Source of the DNA: Planctomicrobium piriforme
Lineage (GTDB): Bacteria; Planctomycetota; Planctomycetia; Planctomycetales; Planctomycetaceae
Assembly: GCF_900113665.1 (NCBI RefSeq)
Contig: NZ_FOQD01000013.1
Location: 164,548-228,547 of the forward strand
DNA: 64,000 bases
Direction: 5' to 3'
Shown: positions 35,909-45,283 of the stretch, in pieces
How the letters are laid out: every line of letters starts with the position of its first letter
How positions within the stretch are numbered: the stretch's first letter is position 1
Notes under the pieces: generated by a model
What the model was told of the DNA's origin: nothing
Seen by the model: the letters and a program-made list of their open reading frames with translations, nothing else
Database searches by the model: none
Program-made: the position numbers and the translations under genes

Positions 35909-36682
35909 TCACTCGCCATTCGCCGGGCCGACTGCTTCCAGCATCTCGACCGGGATGTAGAATTTGCTGTAGTGCTTGCCGTCAGAATACCGCATTCCCC
36001 GGCGGTCTTCGACCAGCACGGTGGCCCGTTTATTGATGCGGTTGACCCGACCTGTGTGCACGACGCCCTCGTACTCGAAGCGGACCGTCATCCCTGGCCT
36101 GATGCCGGATTTGACGATGGCCTTTTCCCTGGGCGTGATGAACTGGTGCCGATTCTGCGTGTGTCCGAAGAACCTTCGGCTGATGGAATGAAACCGTGAC
36201 TGGGAACAACTGGATTTCTCCCAGAGCAGCAACTCAATCAGATGAATGAGTTCATGCTCCATGATCCGCTGCAACGCATCCAGCCGGTCACGGCAGACAA
36301 TCCCGCTGGCGATGATGGGACGGTGATCGTCTTCGAAACATTCGAACAGAATGGCCGTCGAGGCACTGATTTCGAACCACTGCTCGCCGGACAACCGATT
36401 GGTGAAACGGGACGTCTTGCCCCCGGCACTGGTCATCCGTTTCGACAGGCTAAATCGCAGCGGCGTTGTCCCCAACGCCTGCCTGACTTCCCCCTGAAAA
36501 AACCGACAATCATATTCGTCAAACAGCAGTTCCAGATCGGACTGATGAATCAGGTTGAAGTTGGGCTGGTCGATGTACTTCGACGTATTCAGAACATGAG
36601 CATGAATCTGCAACGTGCAGGCAGAAACCACCTCACTGCCAAGGTCCGTCGATTCCAAGATCTGATACAGCTTTGCAGTCAT
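35909..36682 (-). CDS. SprT-like zinc metalloprotease-family protein
   Basis: A 257-aa protein with a SprT-like fold: NLIHQSDLELLFDEYDCRFF, then LRFSLSKRM and the zinc-protease helix RIMEHELIHLIELLLWEK (HExxH-type HELIH). A downstream HSISRRFFGHTQNRH supplies further His residues. The C-terminal ~60 residues (GMTVRFEYEGVVHTGRVNRINKRATVLVED) look like a small SH3-type barrel. Start is uncertain: ATG 36682 is used, but ATG 36757 would place the start 4 nt after the upstream stop and add 25 residues. SprT-like proteins in eukaryotes clear DNA-protein crosslinks; the bacterial role is open. Confidence 0.7.
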   Translation of the reverse strand: MTAKLYQILESTDLGSEVVSACTLQIHAHVLNTSKYIDQPNFNLIHQSDLELLFDEYDCRFFQGEVRQALGTTPLRFSLSKRMTSAGGKTSRFTNRLSGEQWFEISASTAILFECFEDDHRPIIASGIVCRDRLDALQRIMEHELIHLIELLLWEKSSCSQSRFHSISRRFFGHTQNRHQFITPREKAIVKSGIRPGMTVRFEYEGVVHTGRVNRINKRATVLVEDRRGMRYSDGKHYSKFYIPVEMLEAVGPANGE

Positions 36683-36761
36683 GAATAATCGGCACGGCCG
36701 GGAATTGGTGAAGTCGCCATTTCTGGGAACCCCAAAGGAAATCCACGAGTCAGACATGGAA

Positions 36762-37079
36762 CTATCGAGACTCGTCAATCACGGTGATCGTGCCGCTCTC
36801 ATATTCCAATTGAAGAGAGCCATTGCGGCCGCTCAATGACACCTTTTCCGTCCGGTAATCCATCTCGACGACCGGAATTCGAACTCCCTCGATCGGACCG
36901 ATTCCGATTCCATACCCCCCAGTCGGATATGCGAGTTTCGGGTCGCGTGCCACTCGGTCCCATGAACATGTGGAAAACACTCCGCGGCCGCTATGGCTGA
37001 TCACAAGCAGGTATTCCGCCGTGGGATCAAACCCCATCGCCACGACGCCGCCAACATGCAGATATCGTATCTCAGCCAT
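36762..37079 (-). CDS. Hypothetical protein, WD40-blade-like
   Basis: A 105-aa product (MAEIRYLHVGGVVAMGFDPTAEYLLVISHSGRGVFSTCSWDRVARD...). The first half reads like one beta-propeller blade (VVAMGFDPTAEYLLVISHSGRGVFS). No family can be named. The ATG at 37079 is preferred over an upstream in-frame start. The stop lies 4 nt before one of the possible starts of the SprT-like gene, so the two probably form an operon. It is the last host gene before the tRNA-Pro integration site. Confidence 0.55.
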   Translation of the reverse strand: MAEIRYLHVGGVVAMGFDPTAEYLLVISHSGRGVFSTCSWDRVARDPKLAYPTGGYGIGIGPIEGVRIPVVEMDYRTEKVSLSGRNGSLQLEYESGTITVIDESR

Positions 37080-37137
37080 TCCGAGCGATACCTCCCGGCT
37101 CGATCCCGAATGCCTGCCGACGCGTCGGATCCAAAAC

Positions 37138-37180
37138 AAAAATCCCGCCAGCAGTCGCGATTGCAACCACTGGCGGGATT
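37138..37180 (-). terminator. Intrinsic terminator next to displaced tRNA-Pro 3' end
   Basis: AATCCCGCCAG (37141-37151) pairs with CTGGCGGGATT (37170-37180). Read leftward, the stem is followed by TTTTTG. It lies just 3' of the 47-bp partial tRNA-Pro copy, in the same direction, and is best explained as the original terminator of the tRNA-Pro gene, left behind when the island inserted. Confidence 0.75.
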
Positions 37181-37191
37181 TACTGTTACAT

Positions 37192-37238
<47 letters not shown>

Positions 37239-37342
37239 GCGACAACCTGTTTCTTCCAAATAGCGGAAAACGCTGACTCTCAGAAACTTACGCACTTCCA
37301 GATCCAGCAGAATTAACAGAAATCGAATACTTTGCAACCAAT

Positions 37343-37360
37343 CTCTGCAATTTCTCTGCA
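37343..37360 (+). repeat. Left-end CTCTGCA pair, candidate integrase arm sites
   Basis: CTCTGCA occurs at 37343-37349 and 37354-37360, 11 bp apart, about 105 bp inside attL. A matching pair lies inside the right end in the same orientation. Tyrosine integrases commonly bind such short arm-type repeats near each att core. Confidence 0.6.
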
Positions 37361-37387
37361 CACTTCCACTGCTGACTTCGCGAACGA

Positions 37388-40300
37388 CTACACAACTTGG
37401 ACACCTATTTCTTTGTGATTCTCATTCGCCATTGCACTACCCCTAGCATCGGGAAGACCCAAAGGCCCTGCTATTTCACCATCGAGAAGGCCACTAGAAG
37501 CTGAAGTACGGCTTTGATTAAGAATTCGCAGCAATTCCGACCTCAGCCATACCTCACGAAGTGGTAATCTCTCACGCAGCAACAACAACAGCCGTTGATG
37601 ACCAGCGTTCAACAACGAGACATCACGCAATGCTCGCAACACCAGAGCAACTGCCGTAGCCTCCGAAAGCAACAAACGACTGATCTCCTTCATCTCGCCT
37701 ACAAAACCATCAGCATCGTCACACCCCAGTATTTGCTGAGCTCGCAACACAATCGTCGCCGAAAGGCACGCCACGTTTTTTTGTCCAATAATGTCCAAGA
37801 GCACGTCAGGAACTCTAGAAGGTCTCTGAGCTGCGGGAATGCAAGACAGATACACGAGTAGTCCCTGACGAAACGGCGTCCTTACATATGCATCGTAGAG
37901 CGATCGTGCAACCGCATCAGTCACTTGAAGTCGCGTTCTCAACAACAATGGAAGATTGCACTCCCTTCCAATAGTATCTAGTACGTCCACCCAAGGATCT
38001 TCATCACCATTGATCACTTCGACGACCGACAAGAAGTCCAGCTCCATCGCCTCCTTCGAGAGTGGTCTGGCCGCCATCCTGCGAACGGACTCAACGAGCA
38101 CATCCCCAGTAAATTCACCACGGTCACGATCGAGATTGAACCAGTATATATTTGTGAGGACCACATTCGCCGCCGCCACCTCCTTATCTATCATCTCTTC
38201 AATAATTCCACAGCATGCCTTGACATCACGAGAGGTGGAACGCGAATAACCGTACACCCCACTCCAAGGAAACCCGACACGATGATACGACAAGCTGTCA
38301 TCCTTACTCCACGCAGTAGGCTGCAGTATGTCAGACGATCCCACACCAACTGACAGCCATCGCTCCTCCGCCGCCCGCCATTCCGCGTAGTCCCCAACCG
38401 CACCGGACCGGACCAAACCCGCGACTTCACTCGCGGTCATCCCTTCAATAATCTTTTCAAAACACAGCTGTACAACCCACGGCACGATAGACATCATTTC
38501 CCCGAGCAGTGCAGCCTCAACCCCCGCCACCCCCTCAACCACTTTCGCTAGCATTTCAGCACCGGGAGCACGACGTACCTTGATTACCGCGTCGACAACT
38601 CGCCACCCCGGATGACACGCCGAGAAATCCGACGGCCATCTCGACATAAAATCGTTTATCTCCTCCGAAAACAACGGATTAATTGCCAACTCCACGCCAA
38701 TACTCTTACCTTCAGAGTCTATCAACTCCACCTTCATTCTACGCTCACGTATAGCCACCACCGTAGAGAGAGCTTCGAAAGTCGACCCAATAGACTCCGC
38801 TCGCTCGTGAGCATTAATGAAAACGGGAAGATTCGCCACCACTTTTGGGGACACATGCAGCACCAGCGCATCCAGCTTGGCACTCACCCAATCCGCACCT
38901 GCATTTCCGCGACCAGCGTAAGCTAGCATCCTATAGCAGTCCTCTGGATCTTCCGGCAAAAACTCTTCTGCAATACCCTGCGCCCAGTCAACGCCGTCAA
39001 CTATCAGGCCAACGAGAAGATACCATGCACCGATCGTTTCCGGGTAATGCCTACTAGTTAGAACCAGCCGCACACTTTCAACGTATTCCTTCCGTATATC
39101 ATCGGAATAAAGCCTCACCAGTCGCCTTGCCCAAAGCGGTCTACGCGAGACAGTCCCGTACAGCTCATACACATCTGGCATCTCGGCAAGACATTGAAGT
39201 GCCAACATGGCGTACTTCCTATGCCACCGAGGTGCGGTAGTAACCGCACCATCTTCGAGTAAGTCCATCGCAACTTGCGACCCAAGGGTAACCGCTGCTG
39301 CAACAGGATCTTCATTCTCGTCGTTCAACTTCTCGCAACACTCATACACCAGCGGCTGCAGATAAGAGTACTGAGCAGTAGCGTAATACTTACCGGCCAC
39401 AAAGAGAAAGACGTTCCTCCAGTAAGCAGCACCTGCAATGCGACTAATGCGGCCTTGCACAAATAGGTCTGAACACGCAGTCAACATTTCGCAAGCCATA
39501 AATTCTTGCAACGACCTTACATCGAACGACAATTTTCCCTTAATTTTGCTGGTAATGAATATCAGTCGAGTGGTAGCCGCTTCTACCACCCTACTACATA
39601 GGGTGTGTTTCTCATCCCCGGCCCACCCGTCACCTTCCAACAAATCGTCGACCAGATCGTCGAAGTCAGCCAAATCCATTTCGGCGTCAGTGCGCCCTGC
39701 CTTTTCCCCTCGTGCCTGCAATATATACCCCACAGTATAATGCATTCTATCCACGAGTGCAGACTGACCACCGAGCACATCGACGAAAGTATCCTTGCAT
39801 TTTTGCTGCTCTCGCTTGTAGATTGTGTGGTAGTAATCATCGAACAAGCGCCACCTATCCTTCGGCGGGCTTCCCCCGGACGCAATTAATGTCACCACGA
39901 AGGTTACCTGAAGCGGTGATTCCAAAAGCTTCGCGGTTAGCGGATGCTTAGCGGCGACAGTAAGCATATTCAGCATGTCTTTATTACGGTTCGACTCTTT
40001 CCCGAACCTTGCAATCGTCAGCAATTCAGCGTACTGCATTGCCTTTGCAATTCCGAGGGGCATCAGATAAAGAAATCGATGCCAGTTCTCAGTGAATTCA
40101 TTGTTGTAGCCCTCGGGACGCGTGGTAGCCATAACCAGCAGATTTGCGTTGCGACTTGTTGCCTCGCTGAAAAACACACGGACAGCCTCACACACCTCAG
40201 AACGATTACTTGATGATGGCACTTCATCAAGTCCGTCGAGAAGTAGAAGCAACGGCATCTTATAGACCCATTCCGTGAAGTCATTACTTGAAAGTCGGCC

Positions 40301-41497
40301 TGGGTCGCAGAATAGCTGCAAGAGATACGACTCCAATGTCGCCTCACCGGGGGCGTGCGTTGCCAGGTATCTGGCGAAGTGACTTAGTGACACACGAAAC
40401 GGAACACGCAATGATGCCGGTGATGGTATACCATGGAGACAGCAATGCTCCCGTATTTCTTTAACACACCTCAGCACCTCAGGTTCAAAAAGAGTGGCGT
40501 CAAGCTGCTCGATCCAAGCCGCCCGGTAGATTTGCGCCAGAAATTGACCCAATGTCGATTTACCTGACCCGGGGCCGCCAATTACGACGAAGCGGCTATA
40601 GAGATAGGCGTCTTCATTCTGCCTTTCGCGGCTTTGAAAAAGTGATTTCGAATCTAGCGATAGATTTCCAGCCGACAGCAGTATGTCCAATACGCCCTGC
40701 CCACTGGGTTTACTTTCTGCAGTTTCTGGCCGAGTTTTTTCATCTTTCGCCTCTGACGCATGAAGGTCAATGAACACCTTAGCCAATGACGTTCTATCAT
40801 CTGTTTTCGATCCTGCTTGATCTAGCTGGCTATCCTGGTCATTCATTAGCGCATTGTACATGTACGATGTCGCAATGTGATTCATGTCTGGCATCTGTCG
40901 CGTAAATGATGCGATCACTTCCGCAAGCAGATCATCAGGGGTTAGAAACTGTGCAAATCTTTTGCGCAGTTCAGCATAGCTGTCCAGGAATACTTGAAGT
41001 TGAGTCTGGTCCCAGATCGCATGCCCTTTTAGTGGAACAGTGCTATAGTATGACTTGATTAGTGCGTCAGCGAGATCCTTTCCGCCGGAAGAGTCAGCCG
41101 GAGTAAGAACGACATTCGTGCAGAATATATAATATTCAGGCGCTCGAGACCGTTTCGGAGCTGATCGAGAATTCTTTCTAGGCTTCGCAGAAGTCGGTTT
41201 TCCTTGTAGTTTTGCGTATCCTTCAGCAAATGCCTTGAGCTCGCCGGCGAGTAGGGTTAATGCCCAATCTTGGTCTTTTTGTGTACCCTCGGTCTTTTCC
41301 TTGCACTTCGCTTGAATAATTCCATATCCTCGCCATCGCTCGGACTCAAATGGATAAGGAACCTCTCCATCAAACGTGGCCTCGCGTCCACCATCTGGTC
41401 CGCTGCCGAAAATATTTACTCCTGGCCCCAAGATGTGAATTGCGATTGACTGCGTTAATTGTTCGAATGCTTTTGGAGTGAAGCGAAAGTAATCCAC
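37388..41497 (-). CDS. Mrr-type nuclease - NACHT ATPase (Avs/bNACHT-like STAND) protein
   Basis: A 1369-aa protein. Residues 1-~200 form an Mrr-like restriction-endonuclease domain: FEQLTQSIAIHILG, GPDGGREA (33-40, with the catalytic acid) and GYGIIQAKCK (58-66, QxK-type). A NACHT/STAND ATPase follows: Walker A GGPGSGKST (307-315), Walker B LLLLLDGLDEV (416-426) and ATTRPEGY (457-464). The remaining ~900 residues are helical-looking, with no recognised repeat family, and would be the sensor. Effector, STAND ATPase and sensor is the architecture of antiviral STAND (Avs) and bNACHT proteins, which oligomerise on phage protein recognition and degrade DNA. It starts with GTG, with AAAGGAG 6 nt upstream. 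Alone on its strand; cargo of the island. Confidence 0.85.
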   Translation of the reverse strand: MDYFRFTPKAFEQLTQSIAIHILGPGVNIFGSGPDGGREATFDGEVPYPFESERWRGYGIIQAKCKEKTEGTQKDQDWALTLLAGELKAFAEGYAKLQGKPTSAKPRKNSRSAPKRSRAPEYYIFCTNVVLTPADSSGGKDLADALIKSYYSTVPLKGHAIWDQTQLQVFLDSYAELRKRFAQFLTPDDLLAEVIASFTRQMPDMNHIATSYMYNALMNDQDSQLDQAGSKTDDRTSLAKVFIDLHASEAKDEKTRPETAESKPSGQGVLDILLSAGNLSLDSKSLFQSRERQNEDAYLYSRFVVIGGPGSGKSTLGQFLAQIYRAAWIEQLDATLFEPEVLRCVKEIREHCCLHGIPSPASLRVPFRVSLSHFARYLATHAPGEATLESYLLQLFCDPGRLSSNDFTEWVYKMPLLLLLDGLDEVPSSSNRSEVCEAVRVFFSEATSRNANLLVMATTRPEGYNNEFTENWHRFLYLMPLGIAKAMQYAELLTIARFGKESNRNKDMLNMLTVAAKHPLTAKLLESPLQVTFVVTLIASGGSPPKDRWRLFDDYYHTIYKREQQKCKDTFVDVLGGQSALVDRMHYTVGYILQARGEKAGRTDAEMDLADFDDLVDDLLEGDGWAGDEKHTLCSRVVEAATTRLIFITSKIKGKLSFDVRSLQEFMACEMLTACSDLFVQGRISRIAGAAYWRNVFLFVAGKYYATAQYSYLQPLVYECCEKLNDENEDPVAAAVTLGSQVAMDLLEDGAVTTAPRWHRKYAMLALQCLAEMPDVYELYGTVSRRPLWARRLVRLYSDDIRKEYVESVRLVLTSRHYPETIGAWYLLVGLIVDGVDWAQGIAEEFLPEDPEDCYRMLAYAGRGNAGADWVSAKLDALVLHVSPKVVANLPVFINAHERAESIGSTFEALSTVVAIRERRMKVELIDSEGKSIGVELAINPLFSEEINDFMSRWPSDFSACHPGWRVVDAVIKVRRAPGAEMLAKVVEGVAGVEAALLGEMMSIVPWVVQLCFEKIIEGMTASEVAGLVRSGAVGDYAEWRAAEERWLSVGVGSSDILQPTAWSKDDSLSYHRVGFPWSGVYGYSRSTSRDVKACCGIIEEMIDKEVAAANVVLTNIYWFNLDRDRGEFTGDVLVESVRRMAARPLSKEAMELDFLSVVEVINGDEDPWVDVLDTIGRECNLPLLLRTRLQVTDAVARSLYDAYVRTPFRQGLLVYLSCIPAAQRPSRVPDVLLDIIGQKNVACLSATIVLRAQQILGCDDADGFVGEMKEISRLLLSEATAVALVLRALRDVSLLNAGHQRLLLLLRERLPLREVWLRSELLRILNQSRTSASSGLLDGEIAGPLGLPDARGSAMANENHKEIGVQVV

Positions 41498-42267
41498 AAA
41501 ATGCTCCTTTACAGGTATGTCGTTTCAGGGAAAGATTACCGGCATTTCGGACTTCGTCTAGAGCTGCCGGATTTGGCCCCGAGCGGGAGGGCTCCTCTCT
41601 TCTGAACACAGCGGCGTCAGCCGTCCGCTTCCCTTCCCCGCAGATGTGCGTGTTTCCACTGCAGCGTTGTCTGCCGTCTTCGTCCGTCGCGGTTGGGGCT
41701 CACAAGCCGGAACCCCGACCGTGACGGACGAAGCGAGCAGCCCCAATGGAACGCGCTCCCTGCACCCTGGTCGCCGGTGAACTGCTTCACTGCAACCGGT
41801 GGCAGCTTCCGGCGATCGCAGGCCGCGACTCATCCGTGCGATTGAGGGAAAGGGGTGTCGGGGAAAACCGTCCGGTTTCTCCCTGACAACCACCCTATCC
41901 AGTCGCACAGTCTTCATGAATTGCAGCAATTACAATCCACTGAAATAGTTATTGACATCCCAGATGTCCCAGGCAAAATGCGTTCGAGTGGTAGGTGATG
42001 CATTAAACATTCGTCGTTGTGATTTCCGATTAGCCCCGCGCGAAAGCGTGGACCCCATGCAAAAAGGCGGCACGCCTCGTTACGAGCGTCATTGCAGACC
42101 AGCTGGATGCACCTGCATGATCGGCCACATGGGAACACGAGCAAATTGGCTCCGGACGTAGCTCATCCGGAACGGTAAACACGACGTAAGCGACGAATGA
42201 TGGTTGGGAAGGTTGCCGAGGACAGTCGGCCACCTTCTTTCCTGTTGTTTTGCAACAAGGAAACGTC
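41498..42267. other. 770-bp non-coding region of the island
   Basis: It separates the divergent NACHT and Rep-like genes. No credible gene is found; the longest frames have no family resemblance. It must contain both promoters. It also holds several inverted repeats, the largest at 41678-41733, and is the natural place for a replication or transfer origin of the element. Confidence 0.5.
41678..41733. repeat. Large hairpin, candidate replication or transfer origin
   Basis: The arms at 41678-41698 and 41713-41733 are 21 bp each with two mismatches, around a 14-nt loop that contains a smaller stem. It lies about 530 bp upstream of the Rep-like gene. Rolling-circle initiators and relaxases nick at such hairpins, so this is a candidate dso/oriT; no known nick site is recognised. 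Confidence 0.45.
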
Positions 42268-43590
42268 GTGTTTGAACCGACCTCCGATGAGGCGACGGCT
42301 GATGCCGCGCGCTCCGCAGACAATCTACAGACCGCAATGCCGTTGGCTGGCCGCGAGGCCGCCCGCAGCGTAAGCGAGGACGGCTCGCGGACAGCCAACT
42401 CTGCTGCGCCGCGGAAGCGCCGCCAGGACCGGGCAGTGTCTACAACGTGCCCGGTCAGGTTTACAGAACCCCAAAAATACCGGTTCCTGGGTGCGGGAGT
42501 TGACAGTCTCGACGTGGGACTATTCGTCGACTGGTCCGAGCTGCATTGGGATTTCTTCCGCGCCCTGGATGAAGGGAAACGCAGGGCGTCAGGATCGACC
42601 GGCATTCCATTCGGTACTGACGGAGCCTGCCTGATCCTCCCCTCCGGCAAACCACCATCGTATTCATTTCATCTGCAGCTTCCTGAATATCATCTCTACT
42701 TCAACCGCTCTGAGGTGCCCCAGCGCGGAACGCCGAATGCGTATCTGTGCCTCAACTCACAGCATCTCTGGCGCTGGTGGGTTCCGGGAGCGCTGCAAGA
42801 ACCGCTCGAATTCATCGACCAGCTGGGCGGCAGCGTGGTCGGGGCCAAGCCGAGTCGGGTCGATCTCTGTGCCGATTACCACATCCCCGGCGGCCTCGAC
42901 CTGAACTTCCTGCAACACCATCGCTGCCCCAGTCATTACCGCCAGCGGCATGACCTCGACGGCAACCGTCTGGAGACGTTCTACCTGGGAGCCAGAAAGT
43001 CGCCGACCCAATGCCGGATCTATGACAAGGGTCGTGAGATCGCACACCACGGAACCAAATTTTGGTTTCGCGACATCTGGGAAACGGATTCCGTGGAAGA
43101 CGTCTGGCGGGTGGAGTTCCAACTTCGTCGCCCGGTGCTGAAACGCTACGGCATTCATAGCGTCTCGGAAATGGTCGACTCCCTACCGGCACTCTGGAAG
43201 GAATGCACGGAAGAGTGGGTGACACTTCGCTTGCGAGACAGAGACACCAATATCACCCGTTGCGAACTGCATCCCTGGTGGCAAAGCGTCACCGAGGCCT
43301 CCAGTAAGTTCGGCGACTTCAAACCGCTCGAACGGGTCGAACGAATTCCCACGGCGTCGGTCGAGTGGTTTGTGTCCCAGATCAGCGGCTGTCTCGCGAC
43401 CTATGCGGCTCGCCGACAGCTTCCCGATCTGGACCAGGCGCTGTCCGGCATCTGTGCGGATGTCCGCCAGTATTGGTCTTACAAGAACTGGCAAGAAACC
43501 TTTTCAACTAGAAGCATTCAGATGGGGTTCGACCCCACTGATGCTCTCAATAAGGAAAATCCCAATGAGGTATTCGACTTTCAGATTTGA
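42268..43590 (+). CDS. Replication initiation factor (Rep_trans-like) protein
   Basis: A 440-aa protein resembling rolling-circle replication initiators of the Rep_trans/phage replication-initiation group, also used by integrative elements as relaxases. Visible landmarks are SRVDLCADYHIPG near residue 210, FYLGARKSPTQCRIYDKGREI (Gly-Arg...Tyr-Asp-Lys) near 245-265, and VWRVEFQLRRPVL near 285, each typical of the family core. The ~60-residue N-terminus is low in conservation. It starts with GTG at 42268 with AAGGA 6 nt before it; a TTG 18 nt upstream is less likely. It overlaps the next gene and is expected to nick an origin on the element. Confidence 0.75.
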   Translation: MFEPTSDEATADAARSADNLQTAMPLAGREAARSVSEDGSRTANSAAPRKRRQDRAVSTTCPVRFTEPQKYRFLGAGVDSLDVGLFVDWSELHWDFFRALDEGKRRASGSTGIPFGTDGACLILPSGKPPSYSFHLQLPEYHLYFNRSEVPQRGTPNAYLCLNSQHLWRWWVPGALQEPLEFIDQLGGSVVGAKPSRVDLCADYHIPGGLDLNFLQHHRCPSHYRQRHDLDGNRLETFYLGARKSPTQCRIYDKGREIAHHGTKFWFRDIWETDSVEDVWRVEFQLRRPVLKRYGIHSVSEMVDSLPALWKECTEEWVTLRLRDRDTNITRCELHPWWQSVTEASSKFGDFKPLERVERIPTASVEWFVSQISGCLATYAARRQLPDLDQALSGICADVRQYWSYKNWQETFSTRSIQMGFDPTDALNKENPNEVFDFQI

Positions 43591-43903
43591 CGGCAGGTTT
43601 CTCGTGACTTTCAGCGAACGATTCGAACTCCTGCTGCAAACGACTCGCCGCCAAGACTTGGCCGCCTGGGCGCTGGTCATCCTGTACGGTGGCTATGAGC
43701 CACTGATTCGAAGCGGCCTCTTTGGTCCTTGGTCTCTGTCTGCTGCTGACTATTTTCGTGTTCATTTGCCTCGATCAATGGGAGGCGACCGAACAGAGGT
43801 CAGTGGCCAAAGAACGCTCCGGAAAGTCTATCGGGACATGCGGCAGACTTTCGGATCGGGCTTCATGACTAAAGTCCGCGCGGAGATCGCCCAGCATGTC
43901 TGA
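43565..43903 (+). CDS. Small hypothetical island protein
   Basis: A 112-aa basic protein (MRYSTFRFDGRFLVTFSERFELLLQTTRRQDLAAWALVILYGGYEP...). It overlaps the end of the Rep-like gene by 26 nt, and its own stop overlaps the start of the excisionase-like gene by 8 nt, so the three genes form a tightly coupled operon. The hydrophobic WALVILYGG part is short; no membrane helix is certain. No family is recognised; a role in replication, mobilisation or control of the element is the simplest guess. Confidence 0.6.
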   Translation: MRYSTFRFDGRFLVTFSERFELLLQTTRRQDLAAWALVILYGGYEPLIRSGLFGPWSLSAADYFRVHLPRSMGGDRTEVSGQRTLRKVYRDMRQTFGSGFMTKVRAEIAQHV

Positions 43904-44234
43904 TACAGCCCTCGATCTCCTGACGGTGTCGAAGGTCGCGGAACTGCTCAACGTCTCGGAAAGCGAAGTGTATGCGCTCTGTCGGTCAGGCAAGCTGCAA
44001 CACTTTCGCATCGGGACCGGCCGAGGCACGATTCGGATCTGCCGCGAGGATCTGCATTCGTTCCTGACAAGCTGCCGCACCCAGGAAACGCAAAAGCCCG
44101 CCGCTCCGACACCGGAGCGACAGGCCAAAATTGCAATCAGGCCGTTCAAGCACATTGCTCTTACTGGAGTACTTGCCGTGCCGCCTGATGAAGGTGATCG
44201 AGCCGCTGACTCAAATGTGAATAGTGGGCACTGA
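43896..44234 (+). CDS. Excisionase-like HTH DNA-binding protein
   Basis: A 112-aa protein whose first ~60 residues are a MerR/AlpA-type helix-turn-helix (LLTVSKVAELLNVSESEVYALCRSGKLQHFRIGTG, then IRICREDLHSFL), the pattern of excisionases and small element regulators. The remaining ~50 residues are basic and disordered-looking. It overlaps the small gene before it by 8 nt and the 3' end of the converging integrase gene by 74 nt. It probably directs excision or regulates the integrase. Confidence 0.85.
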   Translation: MSDTALDLLTVSKVAELLNVSESEVYALCRSGKLQHFRIGTGRGTIRICREDLHSFLTSCRTQETQKPAAPTPERQAKIAIRPFKHIALTGVLAVPPDEGDRAADSNVNSGH

Positions 44235-45177
44235 TCATCTTGGTATCGGAATGGCCGAGGAGTTCGGCCATCGTCGCCACCGGCACACCGTTCGCCAGCC
44301 CGTTGGTGGTGTAGGTGTGCCGGTAAGCGTACGCGACGATGTTCGCCGGCAGGTTCAACACCTTTCGTAAGCGTTGCATGCGCAGCCGGACAGAATTTAC
44401 CGTCCAGGGCTGGCCCAACTTGTTGCGGAAAAGTGGTCCCTCTGGCCACTGCTCGATGCGTTCCCGCGTCAGCGCCAGCATGCTGTCTGTCATCAAAATC
44501 AGCCGGGGACGCTCGGTCTTGTAAGCGGTCTTATGCTCCTTCAGTACCCACAACCTGCGTTCCAGGTCGACATCTGCCGCCGTGACGTTCGTGATTTCAC
44601 CGGGTCGGGCCCCGGTCTCGCGCAAGGCCTGCAGGAAGGGGCGGAAGTATTTGTCAGACGCCTCCAGCATCTGCTGATGCTGCTCGTCCGAGATCAGCAC
44701 GACACGTTTACCGCAGGGAGGTCTTTTGAGTCCTCGCAACGGGTTGTTGGGGATGTAGCCCTCGTCAGCCGCCCAGTTGAGCATCCGCTTCACGGAAGTG
44801 ATTGCCGAACGTCGGGAGGTCTGGCCCCAGTTCTCGTGGCCATCGAGCCAGCGAGTGACGTGGAGCGGCTTGAGTTCCAGCACCTTTTTCGTGCCGTAGA
44901 GATCGCAGAACATCTGCAGGTAGAGCTGATACCACTCGTATGTGCGTCGGCTGAGATGCCGCTTCGCCCAATCCAGAAACGCATCGCTCATCGACGCGAG
45001 ATTGATCTTCGCCGGGTCGTCGACCTCGGCGGGGTCTTGCTGAGCCATCAGCTGAATGAAGCGCTGATACGCCTCATGGCGGTTCCGCTTCCCTTTCGCC
45101 AAGGGAATCTGGCGGGAACCGACCTGGACGTACCAGGTGTCATTGAATTTGCGATACCAGGGTTTGACCTGAGCCAT
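44161..45177 (-). CDS. int: Tyrosine-type recombinase/integrase
   Basis: A 338-aa phage-type integrase with an SAM-like core-binding domain (about 55-155, SMSDAFLDWAKRHLSRRTYEWYQ) and a catalytic domain (about 170-338). Catalytic residues visible are Arg in ETGARPGEI, Arg in YAYRHTYTT and His in LLGHSDTKM, with the nucleophile Tyr in AHYSHL. The first His of the usual HxxR motif is Tyr. A GAGAGG ribosome site lies 5 nt before the ATG. It lies about 240 bp from the tRNA-Pro gene and is the enzyme expected to integrate and excise the island. Confidence 0.93.
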   Translation of the reverse strand: MAQVKPWYRKFNDTWYVQVGSRQIPLAKGKRNRHEAYQRFIQLMAQQDPAEVDDPAKINLASMSDAFLDWAKRHLSRRTYEWYQLYLQMFCDLYGTKKVLELKPLHVTRWLDGHENWGQTSRRSAITSVKRMLNWAADEGYIPNNPLRGLKRPPCGKRVVLISDEQHQQMLEASDKYFRPFLQALRETGARPGEITNVTAADVDLERRLWVLKEHKTAYKTERPRLILMTDSMLALTRERIEQWPEGPLFRNKLGQPWTVNSVRLRMQRLRKVLNLPANIVAYAYRHTYTTNGLANGVPVATMAELLGHSDTKMISAHYSHLSQRLDHLHQAARQVLQ

Positions 45178-45236
45178 GGGAACCTCTCAATCCTGTGAAT
45201 GAAATCATCAGGAAGTGGACTGAGAGGTCCGCTAGA

Positions 45237-45270
45237 GGCCTCGGACGGTTGCACCCGTTCGGGGCCTTTT
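45237..45270 (+). terminator. Hairpin with T-run upstream of integrase
   Basis: GGCCTCGGACGG (45237-45248) and CCGTTCGGGGCC (45255-45266) form a 12-bp stem with two G-T pairs, followed by TTTT. It could stop rightward transcription leaving the island, or fold in the integrase leader. Confidence 0.5.
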
Positions 45271-45283
45271 CATTGCCTGAGTC

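Noticed and set aside
41952..42161. A 69-codon open frame in the island's non-coding region
   Set aside because: No family resemblance, no ribosome site, and it lies within a region better explained by promoters and repeats.
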